Counted from the first letter of the stretch, positions 1 through 8,665 are shown. The stretch: DNA of 64,000 nucleotides from Actinophytocola oryzae (GCF_004364325.1 NZ_SOCP01000003.1:558001-622000); one strand, 5' to 3'. Made by a program: numbers and translations. The notes: generated by a model not told the origin, from the letters alone.

Positions 1-326
1 GCGACGATGAGACCCGGTGTGCAGAACCCGCACTGGACGGCGCCGGTGCGGACGAACGCCTCCTGCACGGGATCCAGTTCGTCCCCTGTGGACAGTCCCT
101 CGACGGTCGTGACCGAGCGGCCCTCGGCCTGGCCCGCCGCGACGAGGCACGCGCACACGGGCGTGCCGTCGAGGTAGACCGTGCACGAGCCGCATTCGCC
201 CTGCTCGCAGGCGTTCTTGGCGCCCGGGAGGCCGAGCCGCTCACGCAGCACGTACAGCAGGCTCTCGCCAGGCCACACGTCGTCCGCCGTGCGCTGCTCG
301 CCGTTGACCTCGACGTTGACCCGCAT
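1..326 (-). CDS. Xanthine dehydrogenase-type (2Fe-2S) iron-sulfur subunit, 3' end missing
   Basis: This is the small electron-transfer subunit of a molybdenum hydroxylase of the CoxS/xanthine dehydrogenase type, which passes electrons between the molybdenum site and FAD. 108 codons are visible before the gene leaves the window. The plant-type ferredoxin cysteines are at residues 40, 45, 48 and 58/60 (CEQGECGSC). The second [2Fe-2S] domain begins with C99 and C102 (QCGFC). The ATG overlaps the stop of the FAD subunit gene as ATGA, so the two are translationally coupled. Lying downstream of uricase, it most likely belongs to purine (hypoxanthine/xanthine) oxidation. The molybdopterin subunit should lie just outside the window. 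Other CoxS-type substrates cannot be excluded. Confidence 0.93.
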   Translation of the reverse strand, partial: MRVNVEVNGEQRTADDVWPGESLLYVLRERLGLPGAKNACEQGECGSCTVYLDGTPVCACLVAAGQAEGRSVTTVEGLSTGDELDPVQEAFVRTGAVQCGFCTPGLIV

Positions 327-1177
327 CAGCCCAGCACCTCCCGCCATGCCCAGCCGAGGGTACGGCGGGCCATCACGGACAGCGCGTGCCTGCGGTAGTC
401 CGCACTGCCCCGTACGTCGTCGATGGGCCGCGCGGCCGCCGCGACCAGTTGGCCGAACTCGCGGGACACGGTGTCCGGCAACGGATCTCGCGACTCCCAC
501 GGCAGCTCGGTCGCGGCGAACTCCTCGGCTTCCGTGGCACGCAACGGGGTCGGACCCGCGGAGCCGATGCCGGTGCCGACGGTCCGCTCCTCGAGGTCGA
601 CGGCGACCGCGAAGGAGCACACGGCGATGACCATCGCGTTGCGGGTGCCGACCTTGGCGAACTGCTGCGGCCCCTTCTTCACCGGCACGGTCACGGCGGT
701 GATCAGCTCGTCGGCCGCCAGCACGGAACGCTTGGGGCCACGGTAGAACTCGCGCACCGGGACGGTCCTGCTGCCACGCACGGACGAGACCTCGACCTCC
801 GCGGTGGTGGCCAGCAGCGGCGGGTGCGCGTCACCGGCGGGTGAGGCGGAGCCGAGGTTGCCCGCGACCGTGCCGCGGTTGCGGATCTGCGGCGAGCCGA
901 CCGTGCGTGACGCCATCGCCAGGCCCGGCAGCACGTCGCCAAGCTCCGCGACGATCGTGGTGTACGGCACGGTCGCGCCGATGCGGACGTGGCCGTCGCG
1001 CACCTCCCAGCCACCCAGCTCGGCGACGCGGCCGAGATCGAGCAGCGCGGGCGGGCGGCGGGCGTCGAAGTTCAGCTCCACCATGACGTCCGTACCGCCC
1101 GCGATGGGCACGGCGTCCTGGTGCGCGGCCTTGAGCCCGATCGCCTCGTCCAGTGTGGACGGTTGGAGGAAGTCCAT
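326..1177 (-). CDS. Xanthine dehydrogenase-type FAD-binding subunit M
   Basis: A 283-residue FAD subunit (CoxM type) of a three-subunit molybdenum hydroxylase. The first FAD-binding signature is PIAGGTDVMVELN near residue 24. The second is the RNRGTVAGNLGSASPAGD segment near residue 100, which holds the isoalloxazine ring. The ATG at 1177 follows the uricase stop by two bases and gives the normal family N-terminus (MDFLQPSTLDEA). The longer open frame upstream overlaps uricase and lacks homologous sequence. It is the fourth gene of the uraD-uraH-uricase run, so a role feeding urate to uricase by xanthine oxidation is the simplest reading. That substrate assignment is inference. Confidence 0.93.
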   Translation of the reverse strand: MDFLQPSTLDEAIGLKAAHQDAVPIAGGTDVMVELNFDARRPPALLDLGRVAELGGWEVRDGHVRIGATVPYTTIVAELGDVLPGLAMASRTVGSPQIRNRGTVAGNLGSASPAGDAHPPLLATTAEVEVSSVRGSRTVPVREFYRGPKRSVLAADELITAVTVPVKKGPQQFAKVGTRNAMVIAVCSFAVAVDLEERTVGTGIGSAGPTPLRATEAEEFAATELPWESRDPLPDTVSREFGQLVAAAARPIDDVRGSADYRRHALSVMARRTLGWAWREVLG

Positions 1178-1179
1178 GC

Positions 1180-2034
1180 TCACCACCACGCGAGACCCGG
1201 GTCGGGTGCGCCGTCGCGGACGACCGTGCCCTCGATGAGCCCGTAGGGCCGGTCGGCGGCGAAGAACACCTCGCCGGGGTTGTCCAGCTCGAATGGCGAC
1301 AGGTCGACGAGGAAGTGGTGCTTGTTCGGCAGCGACAGCCGCACCTCGGCCAGCTCGGCCCGGTGACGCAGCACCCGCTCCCCCATGGCGTACAGGGTCT
1401 GCTGCAGGGACAGGGAGTAGGTGTCGGCGAAGGCGTCGACGAGGTGCTTCGTCGCCTCGCGGTACGCCTCGCCCCAGTCGGCGTTGCGCGGGTGCGCGTG
1501 CCGCCACCTCGCGGCGACGGCCGTCGCGAGGATGCGGTCGTTGGTCTCTGGCAACGTCGTGTACGCGTCCTTGTGATATCCGTGGAACTCGGAACCGGTC
1601 GTGTTCATGACGACCAGATCGTCCACTCCGGACACGACGGTCGCGCTGGTGCCATCGTAGGTGACGGTCGCGGTGCGGGTGCCGGTACCGCGCACGAAAG
1701 AGTGATGGCCGCGCCGCTCCCAGGTGTACTGCTCGATGGCCACGCGTGCGCGGTGGATGGTGTCGACCGTGTCGACGAAGTGCCTGGCCAGCCGAAGCGC
1801 GAAGTCCTCGATCTCGCCGACGCCGTCGCGGGCGAACGCGTAGGCGGTGTTCTTCTGCGTATCGGTGGGTAAGACCCCGGAGTTGTCACCCGTCAAGTGG
1901 GTGGCGGCAAGATCGCCGGCTAACGCCGTGCTGATGTTGAGATCGGTGATCTCGTGACCCGCCTCCGCCCTGTCGACGCGTACGAGCCGGGTCTCGGCCT
2001 TGCCGTACTGGTTGTCGCCGAGCCTGATGTCCAT
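1180..2034 (-). CDS. pucL: Factor-independent urate oxidase (uricase)
   Basis: Oxidises urate to 5-hydroxyisourate with O2 and needs no cofactor. The 284-residue length is normal for a bacterial uricase. The catalytic lysine is K12 (QYGKAETR) and the catalytic threonine T57, in the conserved HLTGDNSGVLPTDTQKN stretch. The C-terminal NKHHFLVDL motif supplies the active-site histidine (H239/H240). It is two bases downstream of the hydroxyisourate hydrolase gene, whose enzyme uses its product. The ATG at 2034 fits the family start. Confidence 0.97.
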   Translation of the reverse strand: MDIRLGDNQYGKAETRLVRVDRAEAGHEITDLNISTALAGDLAATHLTGDNSGVLPTDTQKNTAYAFARDGVGEIEDFALRLARHFVDTVDTIHRARVAIEQYTWERRGHHSFVRGTGTRTATVTYDGTSATVVSGVDDLVVMNTTGSEFHGYHKDAYTTLPETNDRILATAVAARWRHAHPRNADWGEAYREATKHLVDAFADTYSLSLQQTLYAMGERVLRHRAELAEVRLSLPNKHHFLVDLSPFELDNPGEVFFAADRPYGLIEGTVVRDGAPDPGLAWW

Positions 2035-2036
2035 GG

Positions 2037-2333
2037 TCAACTCCCCCGGTAGGTCGAGTAGCCGTACGGGCTGATGAGCAGCGGCACGTGGTGGTGACTG
2101 TCGTCCGCGACCCGGAAGGTGACGGTGACCTCGGGGTAGAACTGGCCGCCGACCTCGAAGACGAGCCGGTAGACCCCTGGCCCGGGGGTGTCCCAGCCGC
2201 TGATCCGGCCGTCGTCGTCGGTGCGGCCGTCGGAGATCAGGCGCCAGCCGTCGTCGTGCAGCTCCAACCGCACGCGGATGCCCGCCGCGGGCCGCCCCTC
2301 GCTCGTGTCCAGCACATGCGTGGACAGACTCAC
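2037..2333 (-). CDS. uraH: Hydroxyisourate hydrolase (transthyretin-like)
   Basis: Hydrolyses 5-hydroxyisourate, the uricase product, to OHCU. At 98 residues it is a typical bacterial transthyretin-related protein. The N-terminal THVLD motif carries H6, and R43 lies in the central strand. The C-terminus HHHVPLLISPYGYSTYRGS ends in the diagnostic YRGS tetrapeptide. The GTG start is preceded by GAGGGGAC. The gene sits between uraD (58 bases upstream) and uricase (2 bases downstream), in the order of an operon for the three post-xanthine steps. Confidence 0.96.
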   Translation of the reverse strand: MSLSTHVLDTSEGRPAAGIRVRLELHDDGWRLISDGRTDDDGRISGWDTPGPGVYRLVFEVGGQFYPEVTVTFRVADDSHHHVPLLISPYGYSTYRGS

Positions 2334-2391
2334 GGCGTCCCCTCACAGGCTCCGTGACACCGCTGTGTCGATGATTCGCTCGCGAGCTCGC

Positions 2392-2883
2392 TCATGCGAA
2401 CGCCTTCCCGAGCCGCAGGTCCACGATCTTGCGCAGCTCCTCACGCACGACGTCGCGTTCGGCGGCGGGATCGTTGCCGAGCCTGGTGCGCAGGGCGGTC
2501 AGCATGTCCTCGCCGGACAGCCCCGTGGCACAGATCAGGAAGACGTGCCCGAACCGCTCCTCGTACACGATGTTCCCGGCGACGAGGTCTTCGCCGGGAG
2601 TGGCGCCTGCCTGCTCGTCCCGCGACCAGCCTGCCTCCTTCGAGTGACCGTCTGCCTTCTCGCCGATGCGCGGGTGCGCGGCGAGCGCCTGCTCGACGTC
2701 GGTCCAGTCGAGCGCCGCCAGCACCTGTGCCGAGACGCTCCGCAGCTGGGCGAGGTCGTGGTACGGACGCCTGGCGAGCAGCTCGTCGGCCCAGCGGCGG
2801 GACGCGCAGCAGGCGAGCAAGTCACGCTCCGCCGTGGCCGGTTCCTCGGCATTCAGTCGGTCGAGCGATAACTGGTCGGACAT
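2392..2883 (-). CDS. uraD: OHCU decarboxylase
   Basis: Decarboxylates 2-oxo-4-hydroxy-4-carboxy-5-ureidoimidazoline to S-allantoin, the last step of ureide formation. It has 163 residues. The catalytic histidine H70 lies in HPRIG, and the second family signature FGHVFLICATG is present. The ATG at 2883 was chosen because the protein then starts at the family N-terminus (MSDQLSLDRLNAEEP). The upstream sequence has TACAGT seven bases before the ATG, so this may be the promoter and near-leaderless start of the purine operon. A 67-base gap separates it from ridA upstream. Confidence 0.94.
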   Translation of the reverse strand: MSDQLSLDRLNAEEPATAERDLLACCASRRWADELLARRPYHDLAQLRSVSAQVLAALDWTDVEQALAAHPRIGEKADGHSKEAGWSRDEQAGATPGEDLVAGNIVYEERFGHVFLICATGLSGEDMLTALRTRLGNDPAAERDVVREELRKIVDLRLGKAFA

Positions 2884-2950
2884 CCTGCGAACTGTACTGA
2901 CCATCGATCGCGTCCGCGTCACGTCACTCAGGGTGGCGCGGCGGCGACGG

Positions 2951-3334
2951 TCAGTCGAGGACGGCCAGTGCGTCGATCTCCACGAGGAGCCCGTCCGGGA
3001 GGCCGACGTACACGGTGGTGCGGGCCGGGAAGGACTCCTCGAAGAACTCGCGGTAGGCGTCGTTCATCTCGCCGAAGTGGGCGAGGTCCGTGAGGTGGAC
3101 CCGGCACATCACGACGTCGTCGAGGGTGGCGCCACCCGCCTCCAGCACGGCCTGGACGTTGCGCATGACCTGGCGGGTCTGTTCGGTGACGTCGTCGGCG
3201 CCGACCCGCTCGTTGGTCGTCGGGTCGACGGCGACCTGGCCGGCCACCTGCAGGATGTTGCCCTTGCGGATGCCGTGCGTCAGCGGCACCGTCGGGATCT
3301 TCGTGCCCTCCGGGTGGATCGCGACCTTCGCCAT
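2951..3334 (-). CDS. RidA family (YjgF) enamine/imine deaminase
   Basis: RidA proteins hydrolyse reactive enamines and imines made by PLP-dependent dehydratases. This one has 127 residues. A strong GGAAGGAG sits before the ATG at 3334, which also overlaps the IclR stop (ATGA). Family features visible are LQVAGQVAVDPTTNE near the N-terminus, a central CRVHLTDLAHFGEMN, and a C-terminal RTTVYVGLPDGLLVEIDALAVL. It is the last gene of the kinase-iclR-ridA transcript, opposite a PLP dehydratase-like gene. That context suggests it clears the enamine released by that enzyme. Confidence 0.92.
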   Translation of the reverse strand: MAKVAIHPEGTKIPTVPLTHGIRKGNILQVAGQVAVDPTTNERVGADDVTEQTRQVMRNVQAVLEAGGATLDDVVMCRVHLTDLAHFGEMNDAYREFFEESFPARTTVYVGLPDGLLVEIDALAVLD

Positions 3335-4086
3335 CAGCTGCTCCTTCCAGTGAACCCACATTCGGCTGACGCCGCGGCGGCACCGGCCAGCAGCGTGGGC
3401 ACCAGCCGGAGCAGGCCGTCGAGGTCGAGCACCATCTGGGGCACCGACAGCGACATCGCCGCCACCACCTCGCCACGCGCGTCGCGGACGGGAGCGGCGA
3501 CGCAGTGGATGTGCTCCTCGTGCTCCTCGTCGTCGACGGCGTAGCCCTGGTCGGCCACCCGCGCGAGCTCGGCGAGGTACGCGCGTGGCGTCGTGATCGT
3601 GTTCGGCGTCATCTTGTCGTACGTGATCGACGCGGCGACAGCCTCACGTCGGTCGGCGGGCATCGCGGCGACCAACACCTTCGCCACGGCCGTGCAGTGC
3701 AGGGGCGCCCGTTTGCCGATCCGCGAGACCATCCGGACGTTGTGCCTGCTCTCGACCTTGTCGATGTAGATCACCTCGCCGTCCTCGTAGGACGCGAGGT
3801 GCACGGTGTGGCCGGTCTCGGCGTTGAGCGCCCGCAGCGCCGGCTCGACGCTGCGCCGCACGTCCCGCTCCTCCAGCGCGCGGAACGCGAGGTCGAACAG
3901 CGACGTGCCGAGGCGGTAGTGCCGCACGTCGGTGCGCTGAACGAACTGGTGCGACTCGAGGGTGCGCAGGAGCCGCAGCACCGTCGACTTGTGCACCGAC
4001 AGCCGCTCGGCGAGCTGGTCGAGCGTCCTCGGCCCGGCGGCCAGCTCGTCGAGCAGCACCAACGCACGGTCGAGGCTCTGGCTCAT
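3334..4086 (-). CDS. IclR family transcriptional regulator
   Basis: A 250-residue IclR repressor/activator. The N-terminal winged helix-turn-helix covers about residues 5-65 (LDQLAERLSVHKSTVLRLL). The C-terminal effector-binding GAF-like domain includes YIDKVESRHNVRMVSRIGKRAPLHCTAVAKVL. The ATG overlaps the kinase stop and the gene's stop overlaps the ridA start, so all three are co-translated. IclR proteins often control sugar-acid regulons. Its likely targets are this operon and the divergent catabolic operon at 5151-10135, through sites in 5049-5150. The inducer (KDG, KDPG or an amino-sugar acid) is inference. Confidence 0.95.
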   Translation of the reverse strand: MSQSLDRALVLLDELAAGPRTLDQLAERLSVHKSTVLRLLRTLESHQFVQRTDVRHYRLGTSLFDLAFRALEERDVRRSVEPALRALNAETGHTVHLASYEDGEVIYIDKVESRHNVRMVSRIGKRAPLHCTAVAKVLVAAMPADRREAVAASITYDKMTPNTITTPRAYLAELARVADQGYAVDDEEHEEHIHCVAAPVRDARGEVVAAMSLSVPQMVLDLDGLLRLVPTLLAGAAAASAECGFTGRSS

Positions 4087-5048
4087 GTCATATCCGTGGT
4101 CACGTGGGCCGCCGCCCACTCGTCGTCCGACGCGTCCAGCATCGCCGACACGAACGAGACCGGCAGCGACGGCCCCACGTCGTGGTGGGTGAGCAGCGAG
4201 GACGCGGCCCGCAGGTGCCCCGCCCGCAACCGTCGCCTCGGCGACCAGTCCGAGAGGGTGCCGAAGAGGAACCCTGCGGCGAAGGCGTCCCCGGCGCCGA
4301 CCGGCTCGACGACGTCGACCTCCAGCGCGGGCTGGTAGACGGGTTCGGCCGTGCCCTCGAAGACCACGGCACCCTGCGCGCCGAGCTTGACCACCAGTGT
4401 GTGGGTTTCGGGAAGGAACTCCCTGATCGCGGCGGGTTCCCCGATGCCCCACACGAGGTCGGCCTCGTCGGCGCCGACGAACACCACGTCCGCCGCCGAC
4501 GCCAGCTCGCGGAGCACCGAGGGATCGCGGTCGGCCCACAGCCTGGGCCGCCAGTTGAGGTCGAAGGACAGCGTGACGTCACGGGGTCCGGTGAACAGCG
4601 TCCGCATCAGGTCGAGGCAGCTGTCCGACAGCGCCGGGGTGATCCCGCTGGTGTGGACGACCCGCACGCCGTCCAGCGCCAGTGCGTCCAGGGACACCGG
4701 GCTCATGCCGGACGCGGCCGAGCCCGTGCGGTAGTAGCGGACCGGGCTGCCGGACGCGTCGCTTTCCTTGACGTACAGGCCGGTCGGCCTGTATGGGTCC
4801 ACCGCGACGCAGGACACGTCGACACCGAACGAGGCGATGGTCGACACCACGGCCCTGCCGAACGCGTCGTCGCCGACGGCACTCACCCACGCGGACCGCA
4901 GGCCGAGCACGGCGAGGTGACTGGCCACATTGGACTCCGCGCCGCCGACGGTCCGCGTCCACGTGACGACCTCGTCTGGTGGCCCCGGCTCCGCGGGCAC
5001 GAACAACGCCATGGTCTCCCCGAGGCAGAGCACGTCGACAGTTCCCAC
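4083..5048 (-). CDS. PfkB family sugar kinase, probable 2-keto-3-deoxygluconate kinase
   Basis: A ribokinase-fold kinase of about 321 residues. The glycine-rich substrate loop is TVGGAESNVASHLAVLG and the ATP/anion-hole motif GAGDAFAAGF lies near residues 251-256. The sequence resembles KDG kinases (GETMALFVP at the N-terminus). It should phosphorylate 2-keto-3-deoxygluconate to KDPG, which the aldolase at 8038-8655 would cleave. The GTG at 5048 is chosen because AAGGGG lies six bases before it. A GTG at 5063 is possible but has no ribosome site. The specificity call rests on the neighbouring KDPG aldolase and gluconate-type permease. Confidence 0.86.
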   Translation of the reverse strand: MGTVDVLCLGETMALFVPAEPGPPDEVVTWTRTVGGAESNVASHLAVLGLRSAWVSAVGDDAFGRAVVSTIASFGVDVSCVAVDPYRPTGLYVKESDASGSPVRYYRTGSAASGMSPVSLDALALDGVRVVHTSGITPALSDSCLDLMRTLFTGPRDVTLSFDLNWRPRLWADRDPSVLRELASAADVVFVGADEADLVWGIGEPAAIREFLPETHTLVVKLGAQGAVVFEGTAEPVYQPALEVDVVEPVGAGDAFAAGFLFGTLSDWSPRRRLRAGHLRAASSLLTHHDVGPSLPVSFVSAMLDASDDEWAAAHVTTDMT

Positions 5049-5066
5049 CGGCCGCCCCTTCACGCC

Positions 5067-5139
5067 GTTGACTGGTCAACCGGGAAGATGCTACACAATT
5101 CCGTGGCGCAGGACGCAATAGCCGTTGCAACATACGCAA
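5067..5139. promoter_or_regulatory. Divergent control region with GTTGAC/GTCAAC and GCAA/TTGC dyads
   Basis: Between the divergent kinase and dehydratase genes lies GTTGAC-TG-GTCAAC (5067-5080). A run of alternating half-sites follows: GCAA-tagccg-TTGC (5115-5128), then TTGC-aacatac-GCAA (5125-5139). The second group touches the ribosome site of the plus-strand gene. These are candidate operators for the IclR protein encoded next door. Binding is inferred from position and symmetry only. Confidence 0.45.
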
Positions 5140-5150
5140 TGGAGAGGGAT

Positions 5151-6449
5151 ATGCCGCAGATCACGCCAGGACAGCTCAGTCAGGCCGCCCTCGACACGCT
5201 CCTCGACGAACCCCTCGACTGGCGCTTCAAGGGCCTGCCGTCGTCGCTGTGGGGACAGTCCATCCGAGACGTCCAGGAGCGCAGGCCGGACCTGTTCGGC
5301 GACGGCTTCGTGCCACCGGTCACGGTCCTGGACGACGAAGCACTCACGCACAACCTCACCACGATCGCGGAGCTCTGCGCCAGACACGGTTTCGCACACG
5401 CCCCGCACGGCAAGACCACGATGGCCCCGCAGCTCTACGCAAGGCAGTTCGCACACGGCGCGTGGGGACAGACGACGGCGAACGCGTCCCAGATGCGGAT
5501 ATACCGGGCATTCGGCGTCAACCGGATCATCCTCGCCAACGAGCTGGTCGACGCGGCGGCTTTGCGTTGGCTGGCCGACGAGTTGGCCAGCGACCCCGAG
5601 TTCCTGTTCTGGTGCTGGGTCGACAGCGAGCGCGGCGTCGAGCTGATGACCGAGGCACTGGGTGGCGGCTCCGTGGTGAACGTCCTGGTGGAGCAGGGTG
5701 TCTCCGGTGGCAGGACCGGAGTCCGCGAGCGGACGGCCGCGGTGAAGATCGCCGAGGCCGTCGCGGCCAGCCCGGCCCTGCGCCTCGCGGGCGTCGCGAG
5801 CTACGAGGGCGCGGTGTCGGGTGTCGCGTCGGCCGAGGGGCTCGCGGCAGTGCACGCACACCTGTCCGAGCTGCGTGACCTCGCGCTCGACCTCGCGGGC
5901 CGGGGTCACTTCGACGGTCTCGACGAGATCATCGTGACCGCGGGCGGCAGCGCGTTCTTCGACCAGGTGGTCGAGGTGCTCGGCGCGCCGTGGTCGCTGC
6001 CGGTCCTCCCGGTCCTGCGCAGCGGCGCGTACATCACGCACGACGAGGGCACCTACCAGGAGATCTCCCCGCTCGGCGCGCATCCCCGGCTCGACGGCCC
6101 ACGACTGCGGCCCGCGGTGCGGGCGTGGGCGCAGGTGGTGTCGAGGCCGGAGCCGCGGCTGGCGTTCATCACGGCAGGCAAGCGGGACGTGCCCTACGAC
6201 ATCGACCTGCCGCAACCGGTCCTGCGGCGCAGAGCGGGCACCGTCACCCGGCTCACGGGTGCCACGGTGACCCAGCTCAACGACCAGCACGGGTTCGTCA
6301 CCCTGGACGCCGACGACACGCTCGACGTGGGCGACTGGGTCGCGCTCGGGCTGTCGCACCCGTGCACCACGTTCGACAAGGTGCCACTCGTGCCGGTGGT
6401 CGGCGAGGACGGCTCGACGGTCGTCGACCTGATCCGCACCTTCTTCTGA
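5151..6449 (+). CDS. Fold-type III PLP enzyme, D-serine dehydratase/D-threonine aldolase-like (amino-acid deaminase)
   Basis: A 432-residue member of the alanine-racemase-N/D-serine dehydratase-like superfamily. The PLP lysine is probably K88 in APHGKTTM. The C-terminal GLSHPCTTFD motif gives the histidine and cysteine that bind zinc in eukaryotic-type D-serine dehydratase. The ATG at 5151 follows GGAGAGG; a second in-frame ATG twelve bases upstream lacks spacing. The next gene's ATG overlaps its stop (TGATG). Neighbours are a D-aminoacylase, KDG kinase, KDPG aldolase, sugar-acid permease and RidA. It could therefore dehydrate and deaminate D-glucosaminate (2-amino-2-deoxygluconate) to KDG plus ammonia. 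A plain D-amino acid substrate is the alternative. Confidence 0.85.
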   Translation: MPQITPGQLSQAALDTLLDEPLDWRFKGLPSSLWGQSIRDVQERRPDLFGDGFVPPVTVLDDEALTHNLTTIAELCARHGFAHAPHGKTTMAPQLYARQFAHGAWGQTTANASQMRIYRAFGVNRIILANELVDAAALRWLADELASDPEFLFWCWVDSERGVELMTEALGGGSVVNVLVEQGVSGGRTGVRERTAAVKIAEAVAASPALRLAGVASYEGAVSGVASAEGLAAVHAHLSELRDLALDLAGRGHFDGLDEIIVTAGGSAFFDQVVEVLGAPWSLPVLPVLRSGAYITHDEGTYQEISPLGAHPRLDGPRLRPAVRAWAQVVSRPEPRLAFITAGKRDVPYDIDLPQPVLRRRAGTVTRLTGATVTQLNDQHGFVTLDADDTLDVGDWVALGLSHPCTTFDKVPLVPVVGEDGSTVVDLIRTFF

Positions 6450-8032
6450 TGACGGGCCTCATTTTCCGGGGCGCGACCGTGGTGGACGGCACCGGCGCGC
6501 CCGCCAGGCGCGCGGACGTGTCCGTCCACGGTGGACGGATCAGCGCGGTCGGCGACGGGTCGGACGGGCGGGTCGTCGACGCGGACGGCCTCGTGCTGGC
6601 GCCGGGTTTCATCGACATGCACTCGCACTCGGACCTGCAGGTCCTCGCGAACCCCGACCACACGGCCAAGGTGTCGCAGGGCGTCACCCTCGAGGTGCTC
6701 GGCCAGGACGGCCTGTCGTACGCGCCGGTCGACGACGAGACCCTCGCCGGGCTGCGCACGCAGCTCGCGGGCTGGAACGACGACCCGCCCGGCTTCGACT
6801 GGGACTGGCGAAGCGTCGGCGAGTACCTGGACCGGCTCGACCGGGGCATCGCCGTGAACGCGGCGTACCTTGTCCCGCAGGGCACGGTCCGGATGCTGGC
6901 GGTCGGCTGGGAGTCCAGGCAGGCCACCGAGTCCGAGCTGGACCGGATGCGATCCCTTGTGGCACAGGGGCTCGCCGAGGGCGCCGTGGGCATGTCGTCG
7001 GGGCTGACCTACACGCCGGGCATGTACGCGTCGACCGAGGAGCTGGTCGCGCTGTGCGAGGTGGTCGGCGCGGGCGGCGGGTACTACAGCCCGCACCACC
7101 GCAGCTACGGCGCGGGCGCGCTGGAGGCGTACGCCGAGATGGTGGACGTGTCACGCCGCTCCGGCTGTCCGCTGCACCTCGCGCACGCCACGATGAACTT
7201 CCCGGTCAACGAGGGCCGCGCTGGTGAGCTGCTGTCGTTGCTGGACAACGCGATCGCCGACGGCTGCGACATCTCCCTCGACACCTACCCGTACCTGCCC
7301 GGTGCGACCTACCTGTCCGCGCTCCTGCCGAGCTGGTCGACCGAGGGCGGCCTGGACGCGACGCTGACCCGACTGTCCGATCCGGACACCAGGGAGCGGA
7401 TCCGGGCGGACATCGAGGAAACCGGCTCGGACGGCTGTCACGGCGTCCCGGTCGACTGGGCGGCCATCGAGATCAACGGCGTGCGCCGCGCGGAGAACAC
7501 CCACCTGGTGGGCAGGAGCGTCGCCGAGTCCGCGCGGGAAGCCGGGCGCCCACCCGCCGGGCTGTACTTCGACGTGCTGGTGGCGGAGCGCCTCGGCACG
7601 TCCTGCCTCATGCACGTCGGCCACGAGGACAACGTGCGTGCCATCATGCGCCATCCCACGCACACCGGTGGCAGCGACGGGCTCCTCGTCGGTGAGCGGC
7701 CGCATCCGCGTGCCTGGGGCACCTTCCCGCGTTACCTCGCCCGGTACGTCCGGGAGCTTGGCGTGCTGGGCCTCGAGGAGTGCGTGGCGCACCTGACCGG
7801 CCGGGCCGCACGCAGGTTGCGGTTGACCGACCGCGGCCTGGTGCGCGAGGGCTACGCGGCCGACCTCGTGCTCTTCGACCCGGACACCGTTGCCGACACC
7901 GCCACGTTCGACGAGCCGCGCCAATCCGCGACCGGAATCCCCTACGTGCTGGTGAACGGCGTGCCCGTCATCGAGGACGGCCGCCACACGGGTGCGCTCG
8001 CCGGCCGTTCCATCCGCAACGAGGGAGCCTGA
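6449..8032 (+). CDS. D-aminoacylase (N-acyl-D-amino-acid deacylase), amidohydrolase superfamily
   Basis: A zinc amidohydrolase of 527 residues, the usual size of D-aminoacylases. The metal-binding HxH is at H58 and H60 in MHSHSDLQ, with D62 next to it. The conserved GQDGLSYAP, SSGLTYTPGMYA and GSDGLLVGERPHPRAWGTFPRYL segments are typical of the family. It removes an N-acyl group from a D-configured 2-amino acid. Wedged between the PLP dehydratase (overlapping stop/start) and KDPG aldolase, its acid could be N-acetyl-D-glucosaminate, which has a D-amino-acid-like C2. Ordinary N-acyl-D-amino acids remain possible. Confidence 0.92.
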   Translation: MTGLIFRGATVVDGTGAPARRADVSVHGGRISAVGDGSDGRVVDADGLVLAPGFIDMHSHSDLQVLANPDHTAKVSQGVTLEVLGQDGLSYAPVDDETLAGLRTQLAGWNDDPPGFDWDWRSVGEYLDRLDRGIAVNAAYLVPQGTVRMLAVGWESRQATESELDRMRSLVAQGLAEGAVGMSSGLTYTPGMYASTEELVALCEVVGAGGGYYSPHHRSYGAGALEAYAEMVDVSRRSGCPLHLAHATMNFPVNEGRAGELLSLLDNAIADGCDISLDTYPYLPGATYLSALLPSWSTEGGLDATLTRLSDPDTRERIRADIEETGSDGCHGVPVDWAAIEINGVRRAENTHLVGRSVAESAREAGRPPAGLYFDVLVAERLGTSCLMHVGHEDNVRAIMRHPTHTGGSDGLLVGERPHPRAWGTFPRYLARYVRELGVLGLEECVAHLTGRAARRLRLTDRGLVREGYAADLVLFDPDTVADTATFDEPRQSATGIPYVLVNGVPVIEDGRHTGALAGRSIRNEGA

Positions 8033-8037
8033 GAACC

Positions 8038-8655
8038 ATGGACCTGCTGGCCGAACTGTCCACGCGGCGCGCGTTGTGCATCATCCGCGCACCCGAGATC
8101 CGCGACCCGGGCGGGCTCGCGCGGACACTCGTCGACGCGGGCCTCCCGATCGTGGAGTTCGCGCTGACCACGCCGAACGCACCGAGGCTGATCGAGCAGG
8201 CGTCCCGAGTGGACGGTCTGGTACTCGGGGCGGGCACGGTGATGTCGGCGCAGGACGCCCGCGACTCGATCAACGCGGGTGCGACCTTCCTGCTGACCCC
8301 GGGCCTGCGTCCGGCCGTCGCGGAAGAGGCGGTACGCCAGGGGGTTCCGGTCGTGCTCGGCGCGATGACGCCGACCGAGGTAGCGACGGCGGTCGACCTC
8401 GGCGCCACCGCGGTCAAGGTGTTCCCCGCGGCCAGGCTGGGACCGGCGTACTTCGCCGACCTGCACGGGCCCTACCCTGGCGTCCCGTTGGTGGCCACGG
8501 GTGGGCTGAACGCCGAGAACGCGGCGTCCTTCCTGACGGGCGGCGCGATCGCCGTGACCGCGGGAAGTGGCGTGGTGGGGCCGAAACTGGCCGCGGAGTC
8601 ACGGTTCGACGAGATCACCGCTCGCGCGAAGGAATTCCTTGCCGCACTAGCCTAG
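8038..8655 (+). CDS. eda: 2-dehydro-3-deoxyphosphogluconate (KDPG) aldolase
   Basis: Class I aldolase cleaving KDPG to pyruvate and glyceraldehyde 3-phosphate. The 205-residue TIM barrel is full length. The Schiff-base lysine is K127 in AVKVFPAARLGP. Also present are the catalytic glutamate E40 (IVEFALTTP), R17 (IIRAPE) and the phosphate-binding VATGGLNAENA. GAGGGAG precedes the ATG. It closes the pathway started by the kinase at 4083-5048. The permease follows ten bases later, so this is one plus-strand operon. Confidence 0.96.
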   Translation: MDLLAELSTRRALCIIRAPEIRDPGGLARTLVDAGLPIVEFALTTPNAPRLIEQASRVDGLVLGAGTVMSAQDARDSINAGATFLLTPGLRPAVAEEAVRQGVPVVLGAMTPTEVATAVDLGATAVKVFPAARLGPAYFADLHGPYPGVPLVATGGLNAENAASFLTGGAIAVTAGSGVVGPKLAAESRFDEITARAKEFLAALA

Positions 8656-8665
8656 CGAGGTAGTC

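Noticed and set aside
4104..5150. Long in-frame upstream extension of the PLP dehydratase gene
   Set aside because: It runs antisense through the kinase gene, has no homologous content, and the ribosome site GGAGAGG marks the start at 5151.
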